Assembly: GCA_035624785.1 (NCBI GenBank)
Contig: DASPQV010000047.1
Coordinates: forward strand, 1 to 64,000
DNA length: 64,000 nucleotides
Origin: JAJZNI01 sp035624785
Lineage (GTDB): Bacteria > Chloroflexota > Dormibacteria > Aeolococcales > Aeolococcaceae
Reading direction: 5' to 3'
Shown: positions 42,165 to 50,768 of the stretch, piece by piece
Numbering within the stretch: the first letter of the stretch is position 1
Layout of the letters: every line of letters begins with the position of its first letter
The notes under the pieces: model-generated
Told to the model about the DNA's origin: nothing
Seen by the model: the letters and a program-made list of their open reading frames with translations, nothing else
Database searches by the model: none
Position numbers and translations under genes: made by a program

Positions 42165-43742
42165 CTATCCCCCGCCCGGTGAGGTGGGGAGAGGTGGCTC
42201 CTGGGCGGTGCCGCGGCCGGTGATGTAGGCGATCAGGGCCCGGTCGGTGAGCCATTCGACCGGGGCGCGGTCATCGGTCATGGGCGTCTCGCTGTCGTCG
42301 GCGCGCCGCACCTGCGCGGTGAAGAGCGGTCCCAGGGAAGCGATGCGTGGGTCCAGCGGCGTCCGGAACGTGGGCGTCCGGACGACGGGGTCGTTGAAGG
42401 CGAGGACAAGCTCATTGAGCCGCAGAGCGGGCCAGACCCAGGCGTCCGGCAGCGATGCCGCCACCGTGCTCTCGATGGTCCTGTCCAATGAATCGTCGCC
42501 GGGTATCCGCTCCATGTTGAGCGCCAGGGCGCCGCCGGCGTTCAGATGCTGGCGGCAGAGGTCGAAGAACTCGCGGGTGGCAAGCTGGAAGGGGATGTAC
42601 GGCTGCTGGTAGGCGTCCACCACGATCAGGTCATACATCGCCCTGGTCTCGGCCAGGAAGGGACGGCCGTCGGCGGTGATCACGGTGAGGTTGGGGATGC
42701 TCCCCAGCCCCATGTACTGGCGGCACAGCCTGGTGACGGTGGGATCCAGCTCGACGCCGTCGATGTGGGCCTGCGGGTAGAAGACGCTGTAGGCGCGTGC
42801 CGTGGTGCCGCAGGCGTTGCCGATGACCAGGACTCGCCTCACCGGCCGGTCCATGAGCCGGGGCACCACCAGGAACATGTCCCACTCTTCCCCGGTCAGC
42901 ACGCTCGAGGCCCGCCACACCGAGTGGATGGCGATGCCCTCGTTGAGCTCCAGGTACCGGACCCCTCCGGGGGCCTGCACGATGTCGACGTACTGGTACT
43001 GAGACTCGGCTTCGGCGATCAGGCCCGCCACCTCCTTGACCGTGCCTGGAGGCACGAGCAGCAGGCCGCCGATGATCAGCACCGTGATCGCCCAGCGCCA
43101 GTCGAGCAGGATGGTCGCCGCGATGGCGCAGCCGGCGGCAGCGCCGATCATGGTGCGCTGGGTGCCGGCGAGCGGGATGGTGAGCAGGGCGGGCAGGAAG
43201 GTTCCGACGATGCTGCCTAGGGTCGAGAGCGCATAGAGCCGCCCCGAGATGCCGCCCGCTTGGGCCACGTCGCTGACGGCGAGCCGGATGGCGAAAGGCG
43301 ACACCATCCCGAGCAGCGTGACCGGTACCGAGAAGAGGAGAAGGGTGGCGAAGAACGACGCCACCACCTCCCCGATCGAGACACCGCTGAAGGCCTGGAG
43401 CGCGAGGCTGAGGATCGGCCTGGCGACGAAGGGCAGCGCCGTGATCGCTACCGCGGCGCCGAGGAGGATGGCGCCGAGCCGGCGCCGGCTGGGATGGCGG
43501 TCCGCCACCCGGCCGCCCAGCCAGTACCCCGCTGAGAGGTACAGCAGGATGAGGCCAATGATGTTGGCCCACACCACGGTCGAGGTTCCGAAGAAGGGCG
43601 CGAGCAGCCGCGACGCGCAGATCTCGATGGCCAGGGCGGCCGCACCGCTGAGCACGACCACCACCGACAGCCGCCGGGCGCCTGCCGCGCGGGCCCGCTT
43701 GCCCGCTGGAGCTGTCGGTTCCAGGGCCTCCGCACCCGCCAT
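42165..43742 (-). CDS. Membrane-anchored spermidine-synthase-like protein
   Basis: 525 residues. About eight TM helices (residues ~25-230: 'VVVLSGAAALAIEICASRLL', 'VVWANIIGLILLYLSAGYWL') resemble the fused MFS/spermidine synthase group. The C-terminal domain has the SAM/dcSAM fold: 'RRVLVIGNACGTTARAYSVF', 'HIDGVELDPTVTRLCRQYM' and 'YDLIVVDAYQQPYIPFQLAT'. Gate-keeping residues of true aminopropyltransferases are not clear, so the product could be a methyltransferase-like or orphan enzyme. ATG 43742 is 7 nt after the glycosyltransferase stop; the two are probably one operon. Its 3' end abuts the S49 gene. Confidence 0.85.
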   Translation of the reverse strand: MAGAEALEPTAPAGKRARAAGARRLSVVVVLSGAAALAIEICASRLLAPFFGTSTVVWANIIGLILLYLSAGYWLGGRVADRHPSRRRLGAILLGAAVAITALPFVARPILSLALQAFSGVSIGEVVASFFATLLLFSVPVTLLGMVSPFAIRLAVSDVAQAGGISGRLYALSTLGSIVGTFLPALLTIPLAGTQRTMIGAAAGCAIAATILLDWRWAITVLIIGGLLLVPPGTVKEVAGLIAEAESQYQYVDIVQAPGGVRYLELNEGIAIHSVWRASSVLTGEEWDMFLVVPRLMDRPVRRVLVIGNACGTTARAYSVFYPQAHIDGVELDPTVTRLCRQYMGLGSIPNLTVITADGRPFLAETRAMYDLIVVDAYQQPYIPFQLATREFFDLCRQHLNAGGALALNMERIPGDDSLDRTIESTVAASLPDAWVWPALRLNELVLAFNDPVVRTPTFRTPLDPRIASLGPLFTAQVRRADDSETPMTDDRAPVEWLTDRALIAYITGRGTAQEPPLPTSPGGG

Positions 43743-43749
43743 CTCCGGC

Positions 43750-45276
43750 TCAGGCCCCGGCCTCGGTTGACACCGGTCGGGAGCCCGAGCTGACCGGGCT
43801 GCGCAGGCCGGCGCCCGCCAGCGCGTCGACCAGCTCGTCGATGGCATGCAGCCCGGTCTCGAGGTCGGCGGCGTCGAAGGGGCGGGTGGCCCGCCTCTCG
43901 CAGACCACGATCCCGGTCAGCCGTCGGCCGTCCACCACCGGGAGGAGGAGCTGGGAGGTCAGGTCGATGCCGCGCCGGCGCTGCGGCCGGTGAGAGGAGC
44001 TCTCGGTCCAGATGGCGCCGCACTGGCTGCGCCGGATCCGAGCCAGCACCTCGGGCGGCACCGAGCTGCTCATCGCCCCCGGGTCGGGCGGCAGCGCCAC
44101 CGCGCGGTCCGCCGAGACAGCCCGAGCCAGCCGGGCGAGGCCCAGCTGAACACCGGCGTCGGCGGCCACCTGCCCCCAGATCGATGGTGCCAGCCGGGTG
44201 GACCGGCGGTTGACCAGCCCGTTGGCCAGCATCCCGGCTGCTGCGGCGATGGCCCCGGAGGCCAGCGGCACCAGCCCGGCCAGACAGAGCAGGGCAAAGA
44301 CCGGGTACATGACCACGAGGTTGGCGACCAGGGCGCGCAGCACGAAGCGGCTCATGGCTCCCTCGCGGGCGCGGCGGCGCTGGTCCGCGAAGGTCCAGGC
44401 TCGGTTCCACAGCGTGTTCCAGGTGAAGCTCAACGCGAAGGCGGGTAGGAAGGCGAGGGGCGGGGCGACGCCGCCCGGCCCGGTGAGCGCCCAGACCGAG
44501 GGCAGGAAGATCCCCAGTCCGGACAGCCCCACCAGGCCGAACTTCCAGGTCCTGGCCGAGCCGTCGACCTGGAAGAAGAGGGAGGCGAGATGGCGCAGGA
44601 AGAGGACCCCCTGGCGAGCGCTCGCCTTGCTGACCCCGGCGGCTCGGGGCTGGAACTCGAGGGGGACGTCCTGAACCCTGACGCCGGGAATGCAGACCAA
44701 CAGCTCCAGCAGGATCTTGAAACCGACCGGCCGGAACTCGATGCCGTCGACCAGCCGCCTTCGGCAGAGGAAGAATCCGGAGAGGGGGTCGGTGCTCTGG
44801 CGCGCCTCGCCGAAGAGTGCCCGCGCCACCAGGCTGGCGCCCCGGCTGACCAGGTGGCGGAACCTTCCCGACAGCCCCGATGGGCTGCCGCCGCGCAGGT
44901 AGCGGCTCGCCACCACCACGTCGGCGCCGGCGTCGGCGGCCGCCAGCATGGCCGGGATCAGCTCGGGGGAGTGCTGGAGGTCGGCGTCCATCACGCAGAC
45001 GTACTCCCCGCGGGCCATGTGCAGCCCCGACACCACCGCCGTGCTGAGGCCGCCCTGCCGCTGCTCGCCGCGACGGATCAGGCAGCGGACCATCGGCTGC
45101 GCACTCTCGAGGCGAGCGAGCAGCGACGGCGTGTCGTCGTCGCTGTCGTCGACGAAACAGACCTCGGCGGCGATGCCGCTGAGGGCGGGTCCCAGTCGAT
45201 CCCAGAGCGGCCCGAGGCTGTCCGACTCGTTGCGGGTGGGCACGACCACCGAGAGGCGGGGCAGGGATTCGGCCAT
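43750..45276 (-). CDS. GT2 glycosyltransferase - GtrA - GAF-like fusion
   Basis: 508 residues. GT2 domain (~5-235): 'LPRLSVVVPTRNESDSLGPL', 'VMDADLQHSPELIPAML' (DxD) and 'QSTDPLSGFFLCRRRLVDG', as in dolichol- or undecaprenyl-phosphate mannose synthases. Four TM helices (~240-375) follow, of GtrA type ('FALSFTWNTLWNRAWTFADQ'). The C-terminal ~130 residues ('RRSQCGAIWTESSS', 'LLPVVDGRRLTGIVVCERRA', 'FDAADLETGLHAIDELVDAL') read like a GAF sensor domain. GT2-GtrA fusions are known; the added GAF-like domain is unusual. ATG 45276 is 8 nt after TATCCT. Confidence 0.85.
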   Translation of the reverse strand: MAESLPRLSVVVPTRNESDSLGPLWDRLGPALSGIAAEVCFVDDSDDDTPSLLARLESAQPMVRCLIRRGEQRQGGLSTAVVSGLHMARGEYVCVMDADLQHSPELIPAMLAAADAGADVVVASRYLRGGSPSGLSGRFRHLVSRGASLVARALFGEARQSTDPLSGFFLCRRRLVDGIEFRPVGFKILLELLVCIPGVRVQDVPLEFQPRAAGVSKASARQGVLFLRHLASLFFQVDGSARTWKFGLVGLSGLGIFLPSVWALTGPGGVAPPLAFLPAFALSFTWNTLWNRAWTFADQRRRAREGAMSRFVLRALVANLVVMYPVFALLCLAGLVPLASGAIAAAAGMLANGLVNRRSTRLAPSIWGQVAADAGVQLGLARLARAVSADRAVALPPDPGAMSSSVPPEVLARIRRSQCGAIWTESSSHRPQRRRGIDLTSQLLLPVVDGRRLTGIVVCERRATRPFDAADLETGLHAIDELVDALAGAGLRSPVSSGSRPVSTEAGA

Positions 45277-45284
45277 CCGTGCGA

Positions 45285-45290
45285 AGGATA
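45285..45290 (-). promoter_or_regulatory. -10 box of the GT2 gene (leaderless)
   Basis: Minus-strand TATCCT, 8 nt, ATG at 45276; no Shine-Dalgarno site. Confidence 0.5.
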
Positions 45291-45333
45291 GGCCCGAGAG
45301 TGGCCGCCACCGGGGGTTGTGGCGAGTTGCTGC

Positions 45334-45504
45334 GCGGCGGAGGGTGTGCGGGGGCGGAGCCCCTGCATGTTGGGTGCGGCGGGGGTGTGCGGGGGACGGA
45401 GCCCCCTGCCTGTGGGTGCGGCGGGGGGTGTGCGGGGGGCGGAGCCCCCTGCATGTGGGTGCGGCGGGGGGTGTGCGGGGGGCGGAGCCCCCCGCATGTA
45501 GACT
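45334..45504. repeat. Four tandem 42-44-bp GC hairpin units
   Basis: Units 45334-45375, 45376-45417, 45418-45460 and 45461-45504 each contain gcggcgggggtgtgc followed by a hairpin of G-run, GGA loop and C-run, then gcatgt. In unit 4 TGCGGGGGGC and GCCCCCCGCA pair perfectly around GGA. Units differ by a few bases and G-run length. The last unit ends in TAGACT, which doubles as a -10 box for the downstream gene. The array fills the space between two divergent envelope genes. Confidence 0.85.
45499..45504 (+). promoter_or_regulatory. -10 box at the end of the repeat array
   Basis: TAGACT, 10 nt, ATG at 45515; no Shine-Dalgarno site. The hexamer is the tail of repeat unit 4. Confidence 0.45.
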
Positions 45505-45514
45505 GCCGCGACGC

Positions 45515-47494
45515 ATGCAGAGCGCCGCCCTCCACCGGGAGATGCCTGTCGCCGCAGCCCTCGGCGTCCTCGTGGCCGGAACGGTGTGGCTGCTGCCCAC
45601 GCTGGCCCCCCTGCTGGCGTGGCCACTCCTCCTCGGGCTTCCCGCCTGGCTGCTGATCGCCCGAGCCGTCCCCGAAATGGGCGCTCCGGGCCGCCTCGGG
45701 GTCGCCGTGATCGCCGGCATCGAGCTCAGCGCAATCCTCGCCTATCTGATCGCGAGCATCCCAGCGATCGGCTTCGGCACCACCGCGGTCCTGTGCACCA
45801 CCGGTCTGCTCGCCGCCATCACCTGGCTGCTGCTCACCCGCCCGATGCCAGGCCTGGCACCGCCGCCGCGACTGAGCTTCTCGTCCTCCCTCGAGGCGCT
45901 GCGGCGCCGCCCTGTCCCCTACGCTCTGGCCGCCGCCGCCGTCCTCGTCATCGGCGGCATCCTCCAGTTCAGCGCCTGGCACCAGGAGGCCTCCGGGTGG
46001 GTGAGCGGCGGCTGGAACTGGAGCGACTTCCTGGTCCACGTCAGCATCGCCCAGAGCATCCGCTTCGGCAACTTCCCGCCCCAGGTCCCCTACTTCTCCG
46101 GCGAGCCGCTCAGCTATCACTGGTTCGGCGACTTCCATGCCGCCATCCTGGCCACCGCGGCCTCGATCGACGTGATCCCGGCGCTGATCCTCTCCAACGC
46201 CGTCCTGGCCGGGGCGCTGGCCCTGGTGGTCTGGGAGCTGGCCCGCACCCTGACCGGGCACTCCCGGGTCGCCCTGCTGGCCGCCGTCCTGGTCCTGATC
46301 GGGGGCGGCCTGGGCTGGATCCGGCTGCCCATCGATCTGGCCCAGCACAAGGGTGGGATCGTCCGGCTGCTATCGACCACGCCCTACGACAACAACTTCT
46401 TCTCGCCGTTCCCCTACTTCAGGATCGCCTCCATCTTCGGCACCGGACTGCTCGACCAGCGGCCGACCGCCTATGGCCTGCCCGCCTTCGCCGGTGCCGT
46501 CCTGCTGGCTCACCTCTCCTGGGGCAAGCGTCCCGCCGGCACCGTTGTCGCCGGCCTGCTGGCGGCGCTGATGACACCCTTCCAGTTCTTCGCCGCTCCC
46601 ATCCTCTACATCGTCCTGGTGGCGATGGTCGTGGCGCGACGCGGCTGGCGTGAGCCGCGCTGGCTCCTGCATGCCGCTCTCCTCTTCCTGCCCGCGGTCA
46701 TCGCGGCGGCGTTCATAGCCGGTCCGGCCCTTCGCCAGCAGTCGAGCGGCGCCGTCCACCTCACCCTGGGATGGCCCGACGTCCCCCCTGACGTAGGATT
46801 CCCCGGCGCCGTCTTCTTCTACGTGACCAACCTGGGAGTGCCATTCGTCCTGGCGGTGTGGACGGCGCTGCGCCGTGGCACTCCGCACCGGCTGCTGCTC
46901 GCCGCCTGGGTCGCGGCGATCTTCGCGATCCCCAACCTGATCGTGGTCAGCTCCACCATCAACGACGCCGACAAGTTCTTCCAGTTCATGTGGCTGGGCG
47001 TCGCCATCCTGGCGGCCTGGGCGATGCGGGCGTGGCCGCGCTGGCTGGTCGCGCTCGCCCTGGTCGTCTCCTGTGCCTCGGCACCGCTGATGGCGGTGTG
47101 GCACCTCACCGACACGCGGGTGGCGCTGAGCAGCGACCAGGAGGCTGCCGGCCGGTGGATCGAGGACAACACACCTCCCGGGTCGATCTTCGTCACCGAC
47201 GCCTTCATCAACAGCCCGGTGGACCTGGCCGGGCGGCTGCGGATCGACGGCTACGCCCCCTACGTGGCCAACCTCGGCTACGCGCCGGCACCCCGGCAGC
47301 AGGACGTTCAGTCGATCTACTGCGACGGGGCGCAGACGGCGGCCTCGCTGATGCACGGCTACGGCGCGACCTACGTGGTCAACGCCCAGGGCCTGCTCCA
47401 GTGCGACGGCGGAAAGCCCACCGACTTCACCGACAGCCCCCTGTTCGAGACCGTCTACCAGGCGGGCGGGGTCACCATCTGGCGGCTGCGCTAG
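45515..47494 (+). CDS. Large polytopic membrane protein, GT-C-like
   Basis: 659 residues, about 12-14 TM helices, with a soluble C-terminal ~130 residues. An early loop reads 'WNWSDFLVHVSIAQSIRFGN' and 'PLSYHWFGDFHAAILATAAS'; the acidic/aromatic pattern resembles the first extracytoplasmic loop of GT-C glycosyltransferases and related lipid-carrier proteins. 'TINDADKFFQFMWLGVAILA' and 'SSDQEAAGRWIEDNTPPGSI' near the end are also seen in such proteins. Its donor and acceptor are unknown. Divergent from the GT2-GtrA gene, which could supply the lipid-linked sugar. ATG 45515 follows a TAGACT box by 10 nt. Confidence 0.7.
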   Translation: MQSAALHREMPVAAALGVLVAGTVWLLPTLAPLLAWPLLLGLPAWLLIARAVPEMGAPGRLGVAVIAGIELSAILAYLIASIPAIGFGTTAVLCTTGLLAAITWLLLTRPMPGLAPPPRLSFSSSLEALRRRPVPYALAAAAVLVIGGILQFSAWHQEASGWVSGGWNWSDFLVHVSIAQSIRFGNFPPQVPYFSGEPLSYHWFGDFHAAILATAASIDVIPALILSNAVLAGALALVVWELARTLTGHSRVALLAAVLVLIGGGLGWIRLPIDLAQHKGGIVRLLSTTPYDNNFFSPFPYFRIASIFGTGLLDQRPTAYGLPAFAGAVLLAHLSWGKRPAGTVVAGLLAALMTPFQFFAAPILYIVLVAMVVARRGWREPRWLLHAALLFLPAVIAAAFIAGPALRQQSSGAVHLTLGWPDVPPDVGFPGAVFFYVTNLGVPFVLAVWTALRRGTPHRLLLAAWVAAIFAIPNLIVVSSTINDADKFFQFMWLGVAILAAWAMRAWPRWLVALALVVSCASAPLMAVWHLTDTRVALSSDQEAAGRWIEDNTPPGSIFVTDAFINSPVDLAGRLRIDGYAPYVANLGYAPAPRQQDVQSIYCDGAQTAASLMHGYGATYVVNAQGLLQCDGGKPTDFTDSPLFETVYQAGGVTIWRLR

Positions 47495-47523
47495 AAGCCC
47501 TTGCAGGGCTCGTCGACCGTGCC

Positions 47524-47529
47524 TATGCT
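47524..47529 (+). promoter_or_regulatory. -10 box of the RDD gene (leaderless)
   Basis: TATGCT, 8 nt, ATG at 47538. Confidence 0.5.
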
Positions 47530-47537
47530 GCGCGCCG

Positions 47538-48353
47538 ATGGCGGCTCGCTGGGACATGGGCGGTTCCGGCACCGACCTGCGGACTCGCCAGCCGGATGCC
47601 TTGAGCAGGGGCTGTGCGCTGCTGGTCGACCTCGTCCTCCTCAGCGTCCTGGATCTCCTCCTGGGCCAGGTCTACGGAGTGGCCACCCCGGCTTGGTCCC
47701 CTTTCCCCCTCGGGGCTCCCTTCTTCACCTGGGTGAGCTCGGGGCCAGCCCTGGACTGGGGGTGGCAGGTCCTGGTCATGGTCGCCTACTTCGGGGTCTT
47801 CGAGATGCTCCTGACGGCCACCCCGGGCAAGCTGCTCTGCCGGATCAGGGTGAGCCGCCCTGACGGCTCCCGGCCCGGCTGGGCGGCGTTGCTGGTGCGA
47901 AATCTGCTGCGCCCCGTCGATGCCCTCCCGTTCGCCTTCCTCATCGGCGGGCTGCTGGTGCTGCTGACCGGTAGCGGTCAGCGGCTCGGCGACCTCGCCG
48001 CCGGTACCGTCGTGATCGGCGCCCAGGACACGGCGTCCGCTCGCCTGCCCAGGCTGCGCCTCAGGGTTGCCGTCCTGGCCGGCCTGGCTGCGCTGCTCGT
48101 GGCCGGCTCAGCCGGGTTCGACTACTTCGGGCGGCCGCCGCTCGTCATCCAGGGGTGGGCTCACGGACAGACGATGCTCGGGACCAGTTTGGCGGCCTAC
48201 CGGCTGGGAGCGCCCGCCTGGGGGGAGGGGAGCGTGACCTACCCGGTCACCTACAGCCTGACCTCCGGCGACACCTGCCAGGGACACGTCGACCTCGACT
48301 GGGCCGGCCCGCTGTCTGGCTGGGAGGTCCAAGGAGGCGACGCCACCTGCTGA
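47538..48353 (+). CDS. RDD-family membrane protein
   Basis: 271 residues. 'QPDALSRGCALLVDLVLLSV' opens the RDD-type first TM helix, 'FEMLLTATPGKLLCRIRVSR' is the conserved P-G-K motif, and 'LLTGSGQRLGDLAAGTVVIG' ends the domain (R-x-G-D-x-x-A-x-T). A further TM helix (~175-195) precedes a ~75-residue extracytoplasmic tail with 'VTYPVTYSLTSGDTCQGHVD'. RDD proteins are thought to transport small molecules or act as membrane scaffolds; a role is not assignable here. The start is leaderless-type (TATGCT, 8 nt, ATG). Confidence 0.82.
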   Translation: MAARWDMGGSGTDLRTRQPDALSRGCALLVDLVLLSVLDLLLGQVYGVATPAWSPFPLGAPFFTWVSSGPALDWGWQVLVMVAYFGVFEMLLTATPGKLLCRIRVSRPDGSRPGWAALLVRNLLRPVDALPFAFLIGGLLVLLTGSGQRLGDLAAGTVVIGAQDTASARLPRLRLRVAVLAGLAALLVAGSAGFDYFGRPPLVIQGWAHGQTMLGTSLAAYRLGAPAWGEGSVTYPVTYSLTSGDTCQGHVDLDWAGPLSGWEVQGGDATC

Positions 48354-48398
48354 TCGCGGTCGGGGTGGTCGCCGGCACGTACCACGGGAGGTCCTGGA

Positions 48399-48695
48399 AT
48401 GATCGCCTGGTTCAGCATCGCTCCCGACGACGGATCGGGTTCGTACTCACCGCACGTGGCGGCGGCCATCCGGATCCTCCGGGAGAGCGGGCTGCCCTAC
48501 CGCCTCGGCTCCATGGGCACCGAGGTGGAGGGGCCGCGTGACGCCGTGTTCGCGCTGCTGGCCCGCTGCCACCATGCCCTGGCGACCGCGCCGGGAGTGA
48601 AGCGCACCGCCACCGTCATCAAGATCGACGATCGCGCCGATGTCGAGAGCGGCGAGCTGGAACGCAAGGTCGCCTCCGTGGAGGGCAAGGTCTAG
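48399..48695 (+). CDS. MTH1187/YkoF-family thiamine-binding-like protein
   Basis: 98 residues, the normal length for the UPF0045/MTH1187 family. 'GSGSYSPHVAAAIRILRESG' and 'YRLGSMGTEVEGPRDAVFAL' are the conserved ligand-site strands, ending with 'RTATVIKIDDRADVESGELE'. Such proteins bind thiamine or similar cations as dimers and may supply transport or salvage. GGGAGG lies ~8 nt before ATG 48399. Convergent with the MEMO gene 8 nt away. Confidence 0.82.
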   Translation: MIAWFSIAPDDGSGSYSPHVAAAIRILRESGLPYRLGSMGTEVEGPRDAVFALLARCHHALATAPGVKRTATVIKIDDRADVESGELERKVASVEGKV

Positions 48696-48703
48696 CCGGC
48701 TGG

Positions 48704-49534
48704 TCAGCCGACCGCAAACGCCCCATAGCCGACCACGCAGCTCAGGTCACCGGCGGTGTCGCCGGAGGTGCGCAGGTCGAGCATCCGCACCCCCAGCCCG
48801 TGGCGGCGCGCCGCCTCGAGCAGGCCGCACAAGGCGTGGGCGCCGCAGGCCCGGTCCGGCTCAATGCGCCAGTGCTCCGCGGCGCAGATGGCGGCGGCGG
48901 TCTCGCCGTCGAGCCGCCGCGCCGTCTCCTGGTCCCAGTAGTGGGAGAGGTCGGTGCTGGCGATGATGACAGTGCCCGGTCCATCCCAGAGCGCGTCGAG
49001 GACATCGGCAACCTGACCGGCGGGGAGGTCCCCGACCAGGAGGGGGAGCGCCGGCACATCGCCAGCCACCATCTGGACGAATGGCAGCTGCACCTCCAGG
49101 CTGTGCTCCTCCCGGTGGGCTCGATCGTCGACGACGATCAGACCCTGCTCGACCAGGAGGTCGCGGCGCCGCGTGTCGATCGCGACGCTTCCGAGCGGTG
49201 TCGCCCAGCGCTCGGCGCCACTGGCGGCGAGGTGATCCGTTGCCACCCGGTGGGCGGGGCCGATCAGCACCACGCGCTCGACCTTGGCCGGCGAGGCGGC
49301 CAGCGACAGGTACCCGCTTGCGGCCACCGGACCGGAGTAGCGGTAGCCGGCATGGGGGACGATCAGGGCCTTGACGGGGGAGGCTCGAACCTGGGATGGA
49401 CTCCGCTGCCGCGCCGCGCTCATCAGGGACTCGAGCGTCGAGCGCAGCTCCTCCTGGTCCGCCGGGTAGAACAGGCCCGCCACCGCGGCGGGGCGAGTGG
49501 GCACTGGTTTCCCGCGGCGGATCTCAGTGGGCAC
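48704..49534 (-). CDS. MEMO-family protein (AmmeMemoRadiSam system protein B)
   Basis: 276 residues. 'RPAAVAGLFYPADQEELRST' is the family's start; 'ALIVPHAGYRYSGPVAASGY' has the conserved His near the metal site, 'VVLIGPAHRVATDHLAASGA' and 'EHSLEVQLPFVQMVAGDVPA' follow, and 'VIIASTDLSHYWDQETARRL' completes the class III extradiol-dioxygenase-like fold. The next gene upstream is its radical SAM partner. The start is ambiguous: GTG 49534 (overlaps AmrS by 11 nt) or GTG 49504; both read GTG CCC ACT, a 30-nt-spaced duplication. The third component (AMMECR1) is not in the window. Confidence 0.85.
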   Translation of the reverse strand: MPTEIRRGKPVPTRPAAVAGLFYPADQEELRSTLESLMSAARQRSPSQVRASPVKALIVPHAGYRYSGPVAASGYLSLAASPAKVERVVLIGPAHRVATDHLAASGAERWATPLGSVAIDTRRRDLLVEQGLIVVDDRAHREEHSLEVQLPFVQMVAGDVPALPLLVGDLPAGQVADVLDALWDGPGTVIIASTDLSHYWDQETARRLDGETAAAICAAEHWRIEPDRACGAHALCGLLEAARRHGLGVRMLDLRTSGDTAGDLSCVVGYGAFAVG

Positions 49535-50621
49535 GGGTGGCCATCCGAACCGGCCGCCGCCGCCCGCCCCAATCGCCCGGCGACCCGTCGAAGACCCCTG
49601 GGCAGGACCGGCCGCACGCGATGCAGCGGCCGCGCTGGTCGAGCCGGTAGGCGAGCAGGTCATAGCCATCGCGGACCATGACCTCGCCGCCGCAGCCCGA
49701 ACACCGGGTGGTTCCGCCCTCGATGTCCCGAACGTTGCCGGTGTAGACGTGGCGCAATCCATTGGCCATGGCGATGCGGCGCGCCCGGCTGAGCGTCGCC
49801 GCCGGCGTCGCAGGCACATCGAGCATCCGGAAATCAGGATGGAACGCGGTGAGGTGCAGGGGCACGTCATCCCCCAGCGACTCGATCATCCAGCGGGTCA
49901 TCCGGTCCAGCTCTGCGTCCGAGTCATTGTGTCCGGGGATGAGAAGAGTCGTGACCTCGAGCCAGACGCCGGTGTGGTGGCGCAGGTGCACCAGGGTGTC
50001 CAGGACCGCCCCCAGCTGGCCGCCGCAGACGCTGCGGTAGAAGGATTCGCTGAAGCCCTTGAGGTCGACGTTGGCCGCGTCCATGTGCCGGAACATCTCG
50101 ACTCGCGGCTCGGGGCAGACGTACCCGGCGGTCACCGCCACCGCCTTAAGACCGCGAGCCCGGGCGGCGTCGGCGCAGTCGATGGCGTACTCCATGAAGG
50201 GCACCGGGTCGTTGTAGGTGAAGGCGACGCTGCGGCAGCCCAGCCGGAGCGCCGTGTCAGCGATCTGCTCGGGCGATGCGGCGTCGGCCAGGGTGTCGAT
50301 CTCCCGCGACTTGCTGATCTCCCAGTTCTGGCAGAAGCGGCAGGTGAGGTTGCAGCCCGCTGTCCCGAAGGAGAGCACCGAGCTTCCCGGCAGGAAGTGG
50401 TTGAGCGGCTTCTTCTCGATGGGGTCGACACAGAAACCGGAGGAGCGCCCGTAGGTGGTGAGCACGACGCGCTCTTCCCGGCGAGCCCGGACGAAGCAGA
50501 GGCCGCGCTGCCCCTCCCGAAGCCGGCAGGCACGGGGACAGAGGTCGCACTGGACCCTCCCGTCGTCGAGGCGGTGCCAGTACCGGGTGGGCACGACCCC
50601 GGTCTCCATCCGCCTCATCAT
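49524..50621 (-). CDS. AmmeMemoRadiSam radical SAM enzyme
   Basis: 365 residues. 'CDLCPRACRLREGQRGLCFV' is an N-terminal Cys cluster; 'FGTAGCNLTCRFCQNWEISK' is the radical-SAM CxxxCxxC motif that binds [4Fe-4S]. 'AVTAGYVCPEPRVEMFRHMD' and 'YTGNVRDIEGGTTRCSGCGG' follow, the last with a CxxC pair and 'GRCIACGRSCPGVF' adding another auxiliary cluster site. These enzymes occur with MEMO and AMMECR1 in a conserved trio of unknown substrate. ATG 50621 (MMRRMETG) or 50618/50609; family length favours these over the long upstream frame. Confidence 0.87.
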   Translation of the reverse strand: MMRRMETGVVPTRYWHRLDDGRVQCDLCPRACRLREGQRGLCFVRARREERVVLTTYGRSSGFCVDPIEKKPLNHFLPGSSVLSFGTAGCNLTCRFCQNWEISKSREIDTLADAASPEQIADTALRLGCRSVAFTYNDPVPFMEYAIDCADAARARGLKAVAVTAGYVCPEPRVEMFRHMDAANVDLKGFSESFYRSVCGGQLGAVLDTLVHLRHHTGVWLEVTTLLIPGHNDSDAELDRMTRWMIESLGDDVPLHLTAFHPDFRMLDVPATPAATLSRARRIAMANGLRHVYTGNVRDIEGGTTRCSGCGGEVMVRDGYDLLAYRLDQRGRCIACGRSCPGVFDGSPGDWGGRRRPVRMATRAH

Positions 50622-50753
50622 GCGACGGCTGGGGGCGGATGGCTCACCCCGCCCGCCGGCGGCCGGATGGGCGGATGCCCGCGGGTGGCGCTGCCTGTCG
50701 CCGAGGCGCCGTCCTGGTCCGCCTCCCGCCGTGCAGGCGCCGCCCGGGGGGCG

Positions 50754-50759
50754 TACCCT
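50754..50759 (+). promoter_or_regulatory. -10 box of the ketopantoate-reductase-like gene
   Basis: TACCCT, 9 nt, ATG at 50769; no Shine-Dalgarno site. Confidence 0.45.
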
Positions 50760-50768
50760 GCGCCGGCG

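Noticed and set aside
45334..45504. CRISPR array
   Set aside because: The units are near-identical throughout with no unique spacers, and no cas genes are present.
43448..46348. 966-codon minus-strand frame
   Set aside because: It overlaps three real genes in other frames and its translation is Pro/Arg/Gly-rich filler.
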